Origin: Gammaproteobacteria bacterium | GTDB lineage: Bacteria > Pseudomonadota > Gammaproteobacteria > Xanthomonadales > Wenzhouxiangellaceae | Length of the DNA stretch: 64,000 bases | Direction of reading: 5' to 3' | Assembly (NCBI GenBank): GCA_021772975.1 | Contig: JAJFKY010000001.1 | Coordinates: 1 to 64,000, forward strand | Shown: piece by piece, positions 18,009-27,880 of the stretch | Layout of the letters: each line of letters opens with the position of its first letter | How positions within the stretch are numbered: the first letter of the stretch is position 1 | The notes under the pieces: model-generated | Databases searched by the model: none | Seen by the model: the letters and a program-made list of their open reading frames with translations, nothing else | Told to the model about the DNA's origin: nothing | Made by a program: the position numbers and the translations under genes

Positions 18009-18197
18009 GCGGGACTGCAGGTCCGGTGAAAAAATCCAGCGCCACCGATACCTGGTGATGTTGTTGCTGTGCTGTTCGCATACTTGATACTCCTGTTTTA
18101 GGCGTCTTATCTAAACGGCTACCGGTAGCAGCGCGTTGACTTACCATCCCAATATTCAAAATTCTGGCGGACCGGATTAGCTGGCCAACAACATAAT

Positions 18198-18240
18198 GTT
18201 GACGGTGACAATATTGACTTATTATATTGTCGCTGTCAAC
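18198..18240. promoter_or_regulatory. TetR operator palindrome overlapping promoters
   Basis: Two 17-bp arms (left GTTGACGGTGACAATAT; the right arm differs at two positions when reversed) flank a 9-bp centre and end 8 bp before the tetR start. A TTGACG box with a TTATAT box 17 bp away lies inside it on the plus strand. Position and symmetry suggest autorepression and control of the divergent MAPEG gene. Confidence 0.65.
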
Positions 18241-18248
18241 ATCTGGCG

Positions 18249-18845
18249 ATGAAAACAAAAAAAACCTACCATCACGGCAACCTGCGGGAAGTATTGCTGA
18301 ACGCGGCATTGGAGATTCTGGATAGCAGCGGCGTAGAAGCTGTCAGTATTCGCGCTATTGCACGTATGGCGAATGTCAGTCATGCCGCTCCGGCCAATCA
18401 TTTTGCTGATCGGCGGGCTTTACTAACAGCCATCAGCGTGCTCATATTCAAGCAACTGGCGACTACCATCGACACCGCATTAGCCAGCGGTCCGGCTGCC
18501 CGCAAGAAGCGTATTAAGGTATTTGCCGATAGCCTGCTGGAATTTGGATTGAACTATCCACATCGATACAAGCTGATGTGGCGGCGCGATCTGTTGGATG
18601 ACGACGATTTAGAACTGCAACAGACCATGGACGGCATTTATGCGGCTTTACTGGCAGAATTAAGCAGCAACTCATTTCCCAGTAACTACAGCAGCGACAC
18701 CTTTGCAATCGCTCTATGGTCGCTGGTGCATGGTTATGTTTCCATGCGCCTGGACGGCAATTTTGAAGCCCGGCAGGATGAGATCAGCGGCCAGCCGCGC
18801 CATCATGCCATGCTGGATTTATTTTTGCAGGTGGTTGATTGTTGA
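18249..18845 (+). CDS. TetR/AcrR family transcriptional regulator
   Basis: A 198-residue regulator. Residues 1-60 form the TetR helix-turn-helix: YHHGNLREVLLNAALEILDSSGVEAVSIRAIARMANVS followed by the recognition helix HAAPANHFADRRALL. The C-terminal ligand domain contains WSLVHGYVSMRLDG, near the TetR_C WHG-type motif. It is divergently placed from the MAPEG membrane protein. A strong palindrome directly upstream of its start points to autoregulation. The ligand is unknown. Confidence 0.93.
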   Translation: MKTKKTYHHGNLREVLLNAALEILDSSGVEAVSIRAIARMANVSHAAPANHFADRRALLTAISVLIFKQLATTIDTALASGPAARKKRIKVFADSLLEFGLNYPHRYKLMWRRDLLDDDDLELQQTMDGIYAALLAELSSNSFPSNYSSDTFAIALWSLVHGYVSMRLDGNFEARQDEISGQPRHHAMLDLFLQVVDC

Positions 18846-18881
18846 GCCAGACAGACTGCCGGAAGATGCTACATGCTCATC

Positions 18882-20267
18882 TTAATCAAGCACATCCTGG
18901 CTGAGGATAAAATGCAGCAAATTGTCCTGGAAGGTAGCGTTCTGGGTTAAGCGCTGATGGCCCTCGCAGACAAATACCGGGTACTCAGCGGGAAAGAAGC
19001 TGTATTGATGTCTTGGCACTGAGGGGTCGAGTGATTCACGCGCCAGCAGTGATGCCTTGGTCACCGTCCCGTCACCAGGCTCCAGCATAATCCGGTTGTA
19101 ATCAATACCATCAACCGGTCTGGCAATTTCATCCGGCCACAGGCGAATCTCAAAATTATCCTCCACCCGTTCCACCACCAGCCGGGCCGGTGTCAGCGAG
19201 CAGTCACCGCCGAACACCACCATCTTATAAGGCACTTCAGGCGCGGGTACGGTCAGTGACCAGCCAAACCGCCTGGCACGCTCCAGTTGTTTGTGAAAAT
19301 AGTCGCGCAGCACGGCGACATACTGCCGTCCTTCTTCCGGATCATCAAAACGATCGGCAATACGCTCCGCCACCTGCTCATCAAACACCGACCAGCCAAA
19401 CCGCTCCCAGATGCGTCGGCTGAACAAATCCCGATCCAGCGGTTTGCCTTCCTCGCTGACAATCCAATTATTGATAGCATGCGGGAACAACTGATAAACG
19501 CTGGGAAAGGTGGCGACCGTTTCGGTAGGAATCCGGGTCAAACCGACTTCAAAGCCCCGGATAAAAGTCCGGATTGAATTGACCGAACCCAGATTCGGCG
19601 TACCCAGCAGCACCACTCTTCTGACCGTGCGTGCGCCTTCCAGCGTGACCGGAAAATCATTCCGGTTGAGCACATCCAGTTCACCATAACGCAGATAATA
19701 ACGCGCCACCAGGCCACCCATGCTGTGGGCGATAATATCCACCTTTAATTCCGGATCGTTGTAATCCCTGCGAATATTCTTGATCAGTTGACTTAATTTC
19801 CGCGCGCTTTCGACATTATCCATGCGCCAGTCGTAGGCAAAAATATAATATCGACGCATGCCTTTGGGGGCAGACTCACCAACAACGCCCCGCTGATAGC
19901 CGGCTGAATCACGCAGGGTATCGATGATCGAACCATAAAAATCCTGACCGGCCACCTTGTCGGTAATTCCAGTCACGTATTGGTCCGGTTCAACAGGTTC
20001 AAGCGTCTCCGGGTCAATGGTCAGGCGCAGCTCATCAAAATCGGAAAACAGCACCCGTGTGATGGGCCCGATCCAGACTTCTTTATCGTTGTGCTTATTG
20101 GCAATCCTGCTGCCCAGGATACCGGGAATGATAATCACCGGCGGTTGTTCGGCGGCATCGGAAAGTTCATACAGGCGTGCCAGATCCGGTTTCAACTGGC
20201 GCCCGCAACCGGGTAATAACAGGATCGCCAACAGGCATGTCAATAAAATACGCTTGGGTAATGACAT
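18882..20267 (-). CDS. LCAT/PGAP1-like alpha/beta hydrolase lipoprotein
   Basis: About 461 residues from the ATG at 20267 (MSLPKRILLTCLLAILLLPGC), which gives a lipoprotein signal with lipobox LPGC; the longer track start adds 42 residues that break this signal. The mature protein resembles lecithin:cholesterol acyltransferase-type lipases: PPVIIIPGILGSRIAN (oxyanion region), FAYDWRMDN, the nucleophile elbow IIAHSMGGLVARYYL, VVLLGTPNLGS and a possible catalytic Asp in the EPGDGTVTKASL segment, with a late His (EGHQRL). It probably acts on lipids or acyl esters at the outer membrane. It stands alone between tetR (convergent) and the Mpo1-like gene. Confidence 0.88.
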   Translation of the reverse strand: MSLPKRILLTCLLAILLLPGCGRQLKPDLARLYELSDAAEQPPVIIIPGILGSRIANKHNDKEVWIGPITRVLFSDFDELRLTIDPETLEPVEPDQYVTGITDKVAGQDFYGSIIDTLRDSAGYQRGVVGESAPKGMRRYYIFAYDWRMDNVESARKLSQLIKNIRRDYNDPELKVDIIAHSMGGLVARYYLRYGELDVLNRNDFPVTLEGARTVRRVVLLGTPNLGSVNSIRTFIRGFEVGLTRIPTETVATFPSVYQLFPHAINNWIVSEEGKPLDRDLFSRRIWERFGWSVFDEQVAERIADRFDDPEEGRQYVAVLRDYFHKQLERARRFGWSLTVPAPEVPYKMVVFGGDCSLTPARLVVERVEDNFEIRLWPDEIARPVDGIDYNRIMLEPGDGTVTKASLLARESLDPSVPRHQYSFFPAEYPVFVCEGHQRLTQNATFQDNLLHFILSQDVLD

Positions 20268-20337
20268 TATTGCAAGACTCCGGTGCTGCAGCTTGGCATT
20301 TTTAATGGTCGGACAGATAAGGTGCTGATGATCCCGA

Positions 20338-20805
20338 TTAATATTTCCAGCCCAGCCGCTGATATAAATGCGCCGTGCACCATAATGGACCAATCAATAA
20401 GAACCTCAGATCATCAAACAGCGCCGGGCGTTTGCCTTCGTAATGATGACCAATAAACTGGCCTATCCAGGCCAGCACGAAAACAATCAACGCCAGCAGC
20501 CAGACTGCGATACCCAAGGCTGCGGCCAATTGCTCGCCCAGCCATAGCATAGCCGCCACCAGCACCAGCACGCCCAGTGCCAGGCGCCAGGACAACACCA
20601 GGTAATACAGCGTGAACACCGCCAGCATCAGCGTAGCTGCATTGGCGGGCACCGGCGGGCCGTCTAAGATCGGCAGCCGGATAACGGATAACAGCGCAAA
20701 CAGGCTCCAGACAATCAGCGGTACGCAGATCCAATGAATTTTTTTATTGGTCGGATTCTGATGGCATACCGCGTATTCGTCCAGCCAGGTTTGTATATTT
20801 TTCAT
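20338..20805 (-). CDS. Mpo1-like (DUF962) membrane protein
   Basis: A 155-residue membrane protein with about four helices. The N-terminal motif [20 protein letters not shown] and the later [26 protein letters not shown] are the conserved His-containing parts of the DUF962/Mpo1 family; yeast Mpo1 is an iron-dependent dioxygenase of 2-hydroxy fatty acids. The bacterial role is unproven. The ATG overlaps the purC stop by 4 bp and its SD (GGAG) lies inside purC, so the two are coupled. Confidence 0.88.
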   Translation of the reverse strand: MKNIQTWLDEYAVCHQNPTNKKIHWICVPLIVWSLFALLSVIRLPILDGPPVPANAATLMLAVFTLYYLVLSWRLALGVLVLVAAMLWLGEQLAAALGIAVWLLALIVFVLAWIGQFIGHHYEGKRPALFDDLRFLLIGPLWCTAHLYQRLGWKY

Positions 20806-21692
20806 GTTTTGCTCCAGGCCTGACCGGTCAGGGTTGTATAAGCAGTTTGATAACGGGCTGCGGTTGCCTGAATCACTTCAGCCGGCAGGCGTGGGCCGGG
20901 AGCGGTCTTGTTCCAGTCCAGGGTTTCCAGATAGTCGCGCACAAACTGCTTGTCATAACTGGGGGGGCTCTGGCCAGGCGAATAACTGTCCAGCGGCCAG
21001 AAACGCGATGAGTCCGGGGTAAAAATTTCATCCATCAAGACCAGATTCTGATGCTCATCCAGGCCAAACTCGAACTTGGTATCCGCGATAATGATGCCCC
21101 GCTGCAGTGCATATTCGGCGGCCTGCTGATACAGACGCAGGCTGATCGCGCGAATCCGATCAGCCAGTTCGTGACCAATTTGCGCTTCCAGCGCTGCCTG
21201 ACTGATGTTCTCGTCATGGCTGCCCACCGCAGCCTTGCTGGATGGCGTAAAGATAGGTTCAGGCAACCTGGCGGCCTGCGCCAGGTCTGACGGCAAACGG
21301 ATTCCGCAGACACTTCCGCTGTTCTGGTAGTCTTTCCAACCCGAGCCGATCAGATAACCGCGCACAATAGCTTCGGCCGCCACCGGCTGCAGCCTGATGA
21401 CAATGACAGCGCGCCGGCGCAGTGTGTGTGCCAGTTCAGGCGACAGCATCTGATCCAGCGGGATGCCGGTCAAATGGTTGCGCACAATCTGCCCGGTCCG
21501 GGCAAACCAGAAGTTGGATAACTGCGTCAGGATTTCACCTTTGCCAGGAATCGGATCCGGCAACACCACGTCAAACGCGGACAGTCTGTCGCTGGCAACC
21601 ATCAGTAAAAGCTGCTCGTCCAGTGCATATACGTCGCGGACTTTACCGCGATGCACCAGCGTCAGATCATCCAGGGAACGTAGTGCGGTCAA
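20802..21692 (-). CDS. purC: Phosphoribosylaminoimidazole-succinocarboxamide synthase
   Basis: SAICAR synthase joins aspartate to CAIR with ATP in de novo purine synthesis. At 296 residues it belongs to the longer (yeast-like) subgroup rather than the 237-residue E. coli form. Visible hallmarks are [66 protein letters not shown] and [14 protein letters not shown]. No ATG precedes these motifs in frame, so a TTG start at 21692 is accepted. It overlaps the DUF962 gene by 4 bp and is divergent from djlA. Confidence 0.95.
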   Translation of the reverse strand: MTALRSLDDLTLVHRGKVRDVYALDEQLLLMVASDRLSAFDVVLPDPIPGKGEILTQLSNFWFARTGQIVRNHLTGIPLDQMLSPELAHTLRRRAVIVIRLQPVAAEAIVRGYLIGSGWKDYQNSGSVCGIRLPSDLAQAARLPEPIFTPSSKAAVGSHDENISQAALEAQIGHELADRIRAISLRLYQQAAEYALQRGIIIADTKFEFGLDEHQNLVLMDEIFTPDSSRFWPLDSYSPGQSPPSYDKQFVRDYLETLDWNKTAPGPRLPAEVIQATAARYQTAYTTLTGQAWSKT

Positions 21693-21768
21693 ATTTATTA
21701 CTGCCGATGTGACTAAGCTCCAATTTTAACCGTGTCGCGGGCTGTCGCAAGCAGCAGAATCTGCGACA

Positions 21769-22572
21769 ATGCGTTTTGTTCTTGCTTTTGCCTTATCTAT
21801 CGTGTGGAAGTTAATTGGATTTACCGTCGGCCTGCTGTTTAAAGGCCCGCTGGGCGCGGCGCTTGGGCTGTGGGTCGGCTGGTGGCTGGATCGAAATATC
21901 AACCGGGTGCTGGCCGGTGACGGGTTTAAGGTTTTTGCCGGCGGGCAACATGCCCAGGCCATCTTTCAGCGCGCGTTGTTTGGCAGTCTGGGCCACCTTG
22001 CTAAAGCCGACGGGCGGGTAACTGAGCGTGAAATCGCTGTAGCTGAGCAGGTTATGAACCAGCTGCACCTTAATAAGCGCCAGCGTCAGGCAGCGGTCAA
22101 TAACTTCCGGTTGGGCAAAAGCGACCGCTACCCGCTGGAGAGAGAACTCGAAGCGTTTTTTACGCTCACCCGGAATCAGCCTCATTTACGCCGGTTGTTC
22201 ATTGAAATTTTGTTGAACGGCGCGCTCGCTGACGGTGTGATCACCGATTCCGAGCAGCAGGTGCTGCACCGGGTTGCACAGGCACTGGGTATGTCCAGCC
22301 AACAGCTGAACGATCTGATCGGGCAGCGGCAGGCACATCGTCAACCTTCCCGAAGCACCGATCATCCGGACCCCTACCGGGTGCTGGGTGTTGATTCGGA
22401 GGCTACCGAAAAAGACATCAAACAAGCCTATCGCCGCTTGATGTCGCGTTATCATCCGGACAAAATGTCGGGGCGCGAGGTGCCGGTAAAAATGCGCGAA
22501 TACGCTCACGAGCAAGTCCGTGTGGTGCGTGCTGCGTATGATCAGATCCGCAAACAGCGCAACTTTCGTTAA
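21769..22572 (+). CDS. djlA: Membrane-anchored co-chaperone DjlA
   Basis: A 267-residue protein with the DjlA layout: an N-terminal glycine-containing membrane segment (KLIGFTVGLLFKGPLGAALGLWVGWWLD), a TerB-like central domain (FGSLGHLAKADGRVTEREI) and a C-terminal J domain with YHPDKM near residue 230. DjlA stimulates DnaK from the inner membrane and is linked to envelope stress signalling. The length is close to E. coli DjlA (271). It lies just upstream of rpe on the same strand and is divergent from purC. Confidence 0.95.
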   Translation: MRFVLAFALSIVWKLIGFTVGLLFKGPLGAALGLWVGWWLDRNINRVLAGDGFKVFAGGQHAQAIFQRALFGSLGHLAKADGRVTEREIAVAEQVMNQLHLNKRQRQAAVNNFRLGKSDRYPLERELEAFFTLTRNQPHLRRLFIEILLNGALADGVITDSEQQVLHRVAQALGMSSQQLNDLIGQRQAHRQPSRSTDHPDPYRVLGVDSEATEKDIKQAYRRLMSRYHPDKMSGREVPVKMREYAHEQVRVVRAAYDQIRKQRNFR

Positions 22573-22617
22573 CTTCCCGGACCCTTATCGCTACCATACC
22601 GCTAATCGAGACCATTT

Positions 22618-23295
22618 ATGCAACAACCCTACGTGATTGCCCCTTCTATACTGTCCGCCGACTTTGCCCGGCTGGGGGCCGATACTCAGGCGGTACTGGA
22701 TGCCGGCGCTGACTGGGTACATTTTGATGTTATGGATAATCATTATGTCCCCAACCTGACGATCGGACCGATGGTCTGTAAGGCCCTGCGCGACTTCGGC
22801 ATCAGCGCACCGATCGACGTGCATCTGATGGTTGAGCCAGTGGATGCGCTGGTGCCCGAATTTGCCCGGGCAGGCGCCAGCACCATCAGTTTTCACCCGG
22901 AGGCCAGCCGGCATGTGGACCGCACCATTCAGATTATCCGCGAACACGGCTGTCAGGCCGGACTGGTGCTGAACCCCGCCACGCCGCTGCAGTGGCTGGA
23001 TGATACGCTGGAGCAGCTGGATCTGGTCCTGATGATGTCAGTTAACCCGGGTTTTGGCGGGCAGGCTTTTATCCCACGGGTGTTAGACAGGATTGCGCGG
23101 GTACGCAGTCTGCTGGATAACTGTGGCAGAAACATCCGCCTGGAAGTCGATGGCGGAGTCAAAACCGACAATATCGCGCAGGTTGCCGCTGCCGGCGCGG
23201 ATACTTTCGTCGCGGGCTCAGCCATCTTTGGCAGTGCTGACTACGCTGCCACCATAACCGACATGCGCACCGCGCTGCGGACCGCAACCGCCTGA
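22618..23295 (+). CDS. rpe: Ribulose-phosphate 3-epimerase
   Basis: A 225-residue TIM barrel of the pentose phosphate pathway that interconverts ribulose 5-phosphate and xylulose 5-phosphate. The sequence shows [32 protein letters not shown] (metal-binding), [23 protein letters not shown] and [11 protein letters not shown] with the phosphate-binding VAGSAIFG, all canonical. The length equals E. coli Rpe. It starts 45 bp after djlA and is followed by a DUF748 gene. No gph or trpE follows, unlike in many relatives. Confidence 0.97.
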   Translation: MQQPYVIAPSILSADFARLGADTQAVLDAGADWVHFDVMDNHYVPNLTIGPMVCKALRDFGISAPIDVHLMVEPVDALVPEFARAGASTISFHPEASRHVDRTIQIIREHGCQAGLVLNPATPLQWLDDTLEQLDLVLMMSVNPGFGGQAFIPRVLDRIARVRSLLDNCGRNIRLEVDGGVKTDNIAQVAAAGADTFVAGSAIFGSADYAATITDMRTALRTATA

Positions 23296-23382
23296 ACGAT
23301 CAGTAATCCTGGCCGGTCCGAGCGCTTGACCTTCATTCAATTGCGCTATAGTTAACTGGTTAAACCAACTACACAGAACAGC

Positions 23383-24507
23383 ATGAAGAAACGTTATTTG
23401 CTGCTACTGATTCTGGCCGGCATCGTACTGATCCTGATCGGCCTGCGCATCTACCTGCCTTATTACCTGACCGATTATGTCAATGCCCAGATCAACCAGT
23501 TGGACAATCATACCGGCAAAATTGATGACGTCGACGTGCATTTGTGGCGGGGCGCCTATCAGGTTGAAGGGCTGGAAATCTGGCGCACCGATGTTGAACT
23601 GGAAGACCCCTTGCTGGATGCCGCCACCATTGATTTCTCGATCTTCTGGCGCCAACTGCTGCGCGGTCACCTGGTGGCTGAAATTGATCTGCGGCAACCG
23701 ATTATCCATTTAATTGACAGCCCGGCCGAACAACCTGATCAGACCGGCGCAGATGCCAACTGGGTTTCCCTGACCAACAATCTGGTGCCTTTCCGGATTG
23801 ACCGCATCGAGGTGCATGACGGCACGGTGCGGTTTCATAATTATCACAGTGAGACCCCGGTCGATCTGTCCATGACCGGTTTTAATGCCATTGCCAGCAA
23901 CTTTACCAACAGTCTGGAAATCAGCGAAACCCTGATCGCCAGCATTACCGCCAGCGGACTGATCGAAGAGCAAAGCGAGTTGTCGCTGGAGATGCGCCTG
24001 AATCCCCAGCAGAGCCGCACGGATTTTGACTTTAATCTGGAGTTTGAGCCTTTATCGCTGAGCAAACTTGACAGTCTGATCAAGACCTACGCACCGTTTG
24101 ATGCCGAAGGCGGCACGCTCGCGCTGGCCAGCGAACTGGTGGCCGAAAACGGACAACTCGACGGCTATATCAAGCCGGTAATTAAAAATCTTAATGTGTT
24201 CAACTGGAAAGCCGATGTAGCACAGGATGGTGACAATCCCTTCCAGGTTATCTGGGAAAATCTGGTGGATGTGTTCGGCGAGATTTTTGAAAATCAGCCG
24301 CGTGACCAGATCGCCACCCGGATTCCGGTATCCGGCAATCTGAACGATTTTGAGACCGATATCTTTGCCACGATCATCAATATCCTGCGCAATGCTTTTA
24401 TCCAGGCCATCAACCCCAGCGTAGATGACAGCATCGATTTCAGCCAGCAGACATCTGAAGACGGCGGTGATGACGGTGATACTGATAAGCAGATTGATGA
24501 ACAGTAG
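23383..24507 (+). CDS. DUF748 (AsmA-like) envelope protein
   Basis: A 374-residue protein with one N-terminal membrane helix (YLLLLILAGIVLILIGLRIYL) followed by a periplasmic beta-rich region. The stretch YVNAQINQLDNHTGKIDDVDVHLWRGAYQVEGLEIWR is the DUF748/AsmA-type start, related to inner-membrane-anchored bridge-like proteins of lipid transport. The C-terminus is acidic (SEDGGDDGDTDKQIDEQ). Located before PqiA-like and MgtC-like membrane genes. The function in lipid trafficking is inferred from family resemblance. Confidence 0.8.
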   Translation: MKKRYLLLLILAGIVLILIGLRIYLPYYLTDYVNAQINQLDNHTGKIDDVDVHLWRGAYQVEGLEIWRTDVELEDPLLDAATIDFSIFWRQLLRGHLVAEIDLRQPIIHLIDSPAEQPDQTGADANWVSLTNNLVPFRIDRIEVHDGTVRFHNYHSETPVDLSMTGFNAIASNFTNSLEISETLIASITASGLIEEQSELSLEMRLNPQQSRTDFDFNLEFEPLSLSKLDSLIKTYAPFDAEGGTLALASELVAENGQLDGYIKPVIKNLNVFNWKADVAQDGDNPFQVIWENLVDVFGEIFENQPRDQIATRIPVSGNLNDFETDIFATIINILRNAFIQAINPSVDDSIDFSQQTSEDGGDDGDTDKQIDEQ

Positions 24508-24618
24508 CTTATTGTTCCTGGATGCCGGGGTTCTGGACCTTGGGGTTCTGGGTGCCGGACTGCACAGACTGGCCCAGGCGACACATTTTGTGATTAATCT
24601 GCGATAGACTGTCAGGCT

Positions 24619-25611
24619 ATGCAAATCGAAGCCGATATCCGCCAACTCCAGTTTGGCCCAAACGATTATTGGTTTTTATTGACCCTGAGCAGCGCCATCA
24701 TTTTGTTGCTGACAGGTTTGACCATCCCCGCCTTTACCAATGACCGCCTGGCCCAGGATCTGCAGTCGTTCTCGATTATCGGTGGCGCACTGAATCTGGG
24801 CCGCCAGGGCAGTCCGGTATTCATGCTGATCATCCTGTTATTTTCCGCGGTATTCCCAATCACCAAACTGGCAGCCATGTTATTCATGTGGCTGACAAAA
24901 TTAACTGAATCGATGGCCAGTCAGGGCATGCACTGGCTGGAGATTCTGGGCAAGTGGTCAATGCTGGATGTGTTTGTGGTCACCATCACCATCGGCGCCG
25001 CGCATCTGGAATTACTCAACAAAACCATACCCGAATCCGGTATTTATATATTTGGTCTGGCGATCATATTGTCGATGCTGGCCAGCGTGTTTTTACGGCG
25101 CCAGCTGAAGGTTGAAGTGATACTTGAAGTCAAGCATATTTCGGTGCCGGCAAGGATGTTGGGGATCAGTATCGGACTGCTTACTCTGCTGGTTTTTTTT
25201 CTGGGCATCACCTTGCCTCTGTTTCAGGTGGAAAAATGGGTTTTCTGGGATAAGCAATACTCTGTTATTACCGCATTACCCCGGATGATGGCACAGGGTG
25301 AGTATCTGTTGCCACTGGTCATCGCGCTGTTTGTTATCCTGTTACCGTTGCTTCGCTTTGTGGCGCTTTCCATCACCCGGCTGCAACAACGGCCCTCCAG
25401 GCGTTTGATCAAATTCAGCTTCGGACTGGAAAAGTGGGCGATGTGGGAAGTGTATGTTTTTGCCTTGATCATTGTAGTCATCAAGCTGGCCGACTTCGCT
25501 CAGCTTGAACTCAAACTGGGTTTTTGGTTGATTGCCGCTGTTGCGCCACTATCGATGCTGGATGGATGGCTGTTCAAACGACGACTGCGTATTACCTACA
25601 AGGACGATTAA
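24619..25611 (+). CDS. PqiA-like (paraquat-inducible protein A) membrane protein
   Basis: A 330-residue protein with two PqiA-type modules of membrane helices. The characteristic motif LGKWSMLDVFVVTITIG is present in the first half, and a second related segment LEKWAMWEVYVFALIIV in the second. PqiA/LetA proteins partner with MCE proteins in inter-membrane lipid transport; no MCE gene is adjacent here. E. coli PqiA has zinc-binding cysteine pairs, which I do not see in this protein. The MgtC gene starts one base after its stop. Confidence 0.85.
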   Translation: MQIEADIRQLQFGPNDYWFLLTLSSAIILLLTGLTIPAFTNDRLAQDLQSFSIIGGALNLGRQGSPVFMLIILLFSAVFPITKLAAMLFMWLTKLTESMASQGMHWLEILGKWSMLDVFVVTITIGAAHLELLNKTIPESGIYIFGLAIILSMLASVFLRRQLKVEVILEVKHISVPARMLGISIGLLTLLVFFLGITLPLFQVEKWVFWDKQYSVITALPRMMAQGEYLLPLVIALFVILLPLLRFVALSITRLQQRPSRRLIKFSFGLEKWAMWEVYVFALIIVVIKLADFAQLELKLGFWLIAAVAPLSMLDGWLFKRRLRITYKDD

Positions 25612-25612
25612 G

Positions 25613-26056
25613 ATGCTCGAATGGCAACAGGGTCTGACCCTTTTTACAGCTTTTGTGCTGGCATTGCCGATTGCAATCAATCGCGAGATGCATAGCCGCA
25701 TCATGGGACTGCGTACCTATCCGCTGGTTTCACTGGGCGCCTGCGCTTATGTGCTGATCGGTGTGCAGTTTATCGGCATGGACAATCCTGATGCGCTGGC
25801 GCGGATTATTCAGGGCCTGCTGGGCGGGATCGGTTTTCTGGGTGGCGGCGCGATTTTGAAAAGCAATGACCGGGTACGCGGCACCGCCTCAGCCGCCTGT
25901 ATCTGGATACTGGGAGCTGTCGGCGCTGCCTGCGCATTGCAGCAATGGATTATTGCCATTGCCCTGAGCCTGACCGCACTGTTTGTACTGAATGTATTTT
26001 ACGCCGCCAAGAAGCAGCTTGATGGCAAGAATATGCCGGGCGATGCGTCGGATTGA
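25613..26056 (+). CDS. MgtC/SapB family membrane protein
   Basis: About 147 residues from the ATG at 25613, one base after the PqiA-like stop, so the pair is coupled. The signature RIMGLRTYPLVSLGACAYVLIG and RIIQGLLGGIGFLGGGAILKS followed by VRGTASAACIWILGAVGAACA is the MgtC transmembrane domain. Family members affect magnesium limitation and ATP synthase activity in some pathogens; in others their role is unclear. The track start at 25532 overlaps the upstream gene and is not supported. Confidence 0.9.
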   Translation: MLEWQQGLTLFTAFVLALPIAINREMHSRIMGLRTYPLVSLGACAYVLIGVQFIGMDNPDALARIIQGLLGGIGFLGGGAILKSNDRVRGTASAACIWILGAVGAACALQQWIIAIALSLTALFVLNVFYAAKKQLDGKNMPGDASD

Positions 26057-26113
26057 ACGGCATCAGCGCCGCTTGAGACGGGTTATTTCTCTGCTGTTCG
26101 GACGAGTCGGTTA

Positions 26114-27298
26114 ATGTCAGATCAACCACCATCAATAACATCGGACTCAGCTTCGGTCAGCGATTTTTTCAGTGCCTGTATGGGCTCGACATTTATCGAG
26201 GGTAACCAGGTCCGGGTATTACGCAATGGTGATGCTATTTTTCCTGCGATGCTCGATGCCATTGACCAGGCACAAGACAATATTGAGTTTTTGACCTTTG
26301 TATACTGGCAGGGTGAGATCGCCATTGAGTTTGCCCGCCATCTCGCACAGGCGGCGCAACGCGGCGTGGTTGTGCGCGTGCTGCTGGACAGCTTTGGTGC
26401 GGCCAGCATGGACCGCCAGGCCCGCCAGTTACTGACAAAAAACTGCCAACTGCGCTGGTTTCGGCCATTGCGCACAGTGCGTTTCTGGCAGAATTTCAAA
26501 CGCACCCATCGCAAGATCATGGTCTGCGATGGCCAACTGGCATTTACCGGCGGGGTCGGTATTGCCCAGCAATGGACCGGCAACGCGGACAAACCGGAAA
26601 ACTGGCGGGAAACCCATTTTAGCGTGCGGGGACCGGCGGTCACCCCTATTCGCGCAGCTTTTCTGGAAAACTGGCTGGAAGCAGGCCCTGACGATGCCAG
26701 TTTATTCACGCTGGTGGCCGATAACCCGCAGCCTGGCTGTGGCGAGCAGGCTATTATGGTGGTGGCATCCACGGCCAGTGACTACTGGAGCTCGGCCGGC
26801 ACTTTGCTATTAACAGCGATCCATGCAGCTGAACACAGCCTGCGTATTTCTACGCCCTATTTTGTCCCGGACAATAACTTGCAGAACAATCTGATCGCGG
26901 CTCAACAACGCGGCGTGAATATTGAAATCATTATTCCGGAAGCATCCCGCTCGGACTCCAAACTAGCCGCCCTGGCGGCACATGGCAGTCTGGCCAGGCT
27001 GGTCAGCCACGGCATTCGCATCCACGCTTATCAGCCGACCTTGATTCATACCAAATGCATTCTTGTTGACGAACAGATAGCCATTGTAGGCTCAATTAAT
27101 TTTAACCAGCGCTCGCAGCGCAAGGACGATGAAATCAGCCTGCTGTTAAAGCAGGGCGAAGCGATGCAGACGCTGCTCCAGGATTTCAACCACGACTTGC
27201 AGCAATCCATCGAATTTAACCAGCGGAATCTGCGCAAAAGACCCGCTTTACTGACTACCGCCGCACGCTTAATTCAACCCTTCAGAAGGAATCTTTAA
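26114..27298 (+). CDS. Cardiolipin synthase B-like phospholipase D family protein
   Basis: A 394-residue phosphatidyltransferase of the phospholipase D superfamily. Two HKD motifs are seen: HRKIMVCDGQLAFTGG near residue 135 and HTKCILVDEQIAIVGSINFNQRS near residue 315. There are no N-terminal membrane helices, as in ClsB rather than ClsA. It probably makes cardiolipin or related phospholipids from phosphatidylglycerol at the inner membrane. It follows the PqiA-MgtC pair on the same strand and precedes the small stress-gene island. Confidence 0.92.
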   Translation: MSDQPPSITSDSASVSDFFSACMGSTFIEGNQVRVLRNGDAIFPAMLDAIDQAQDNIEFLTFVYWQGEIAIEFARHLAQAAQRGVVVRVLLDSFGAASMDRQARQLLTKNCQLRWFRPLRTVRFWQNFKRTHRKIMVCDGQLAFTGGVGIAQQWTGNADKPENWRETHFSVRGPAVTPIRAAFLENWLEAGPDDASLFTLVADNPQPGCGEQAIMVVASTASDYWSSAGTLLLTAIHAAEHSLRISTPYFVPDNNLQNNLIAAQQRGVNIEIIIPEASRSDSKLAALAAHGSLARLVSHGIRIHAYQPTLIHTKCILVDEQIAIVGSINFNQRSQRKDDEISLLLKQGEAMQTLLQDFNHDLQQSIEFNQRNLRKRPALLTTAARLIQPFRRNL

Positions 27299-27384
27299 CA
27301 TAGGTTATATTCGTTATTATTTAATGCACATTTAACATATTCGTGTTAGTCTTGGCGCTCTAAAATAACTGAAGAGGTGCTGTC

Positions 27385-27561
27385 ATGTTGAGCTGGGCGT
27401 TAACTTTTTTCATTATTGCAGTCATTGCTGCTGTCTTTGGTTTTTCCGGTATTGCTGCAGGTGCGGCATCCATAGCAAAAATTATCTTTTTCATTTTCCT
27501 GGTATTGTTCGTCATTAGCCTGATCGCCAATGCGGTGCGCGGACGCGGCCCTAGAATTTAG
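27385..27561 (+). CDS. DUF1328 (YtjA-like) small membrane protein
   Basis: A 58-residue ORF missed by the track, beginning [20 protein letters not shown] with GAGGTG upstream. It has two hydrophobic helices separated by a Gly/Ala-rich turn ([15 protein letters not shown]), which is the DUF1328/YtjA pattern. Homologues are often induced by general or osmotic stress. It is the first gene of the stress island. Function unknown. Confidence 0.88.
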   Translation: MLSWALTFFIIAVIAAVFGFSGIAAGAASIAKIIFFIFLVLFVISLIANAVRGRGPRI

Positions 27562-27633
27562 CAGTTCCGATTAACCGTTAAGTTTAATTGTTGTACGAAG
27601 TGATAATTAATTTAAAACCATAGGATATATATC

Positions 27634-27792
27634 ATGAAATTTTTAACCAGAAGCCTGTATCTGCTGATGCTGATAGCCTGTCTCGGCTTAACCGCATGCG
27701 ATAACGATGGACCAATGGAAGAAGCTGGTGAGAGCATTGATGAAGCCGCCGAAGAAGTCGGTGATGAAATCGATGATGCCACTGACGGCTGA
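27634..27792 (+). CDS. Small acidic lipoprotein
   Basis: A 52-residue ORF below the track cutoff, with AGGA upstream. The signal ends in the lipobox GLTAC; the mature part is only about 30 residues and very acidic (EEAGESIDEAAEEVGDEIDDA). It matches the start of the repeat pattern of the longer lipoprotein at 31134, so the two are probably paralogs. It is entericidin-like in size only. A strong terminator follows. Confidence 0.8.
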   Translation: MKFLTRSLYLLMLIACLGLTACDNDGPMEEAGESIDEAAEEVGDEIDDATDG

Positions 27793-27821
27793 TTAAATTG
27801 CGTCAGGTTTATCCTGACCGT

Positions 27822-27852
27822 AAAGCCGGCGTTTCTTAGCGTCGGCTTTTTT
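27822..27852 (+). terminator. Intrinsic terminator
   Basis: A 10-bp stem (AAAGCCGGCG / CGTCGGCTTT, one wobble), an 8-nt loop and a T-tract, 29 bp after the small lipoprotein stop. It separates the first two small genes from the DUF502 unit. Confidence 0.8.
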
Positions 27853-27880
27853 AACTCACCGCCATTCAGATAGCAGGGCA

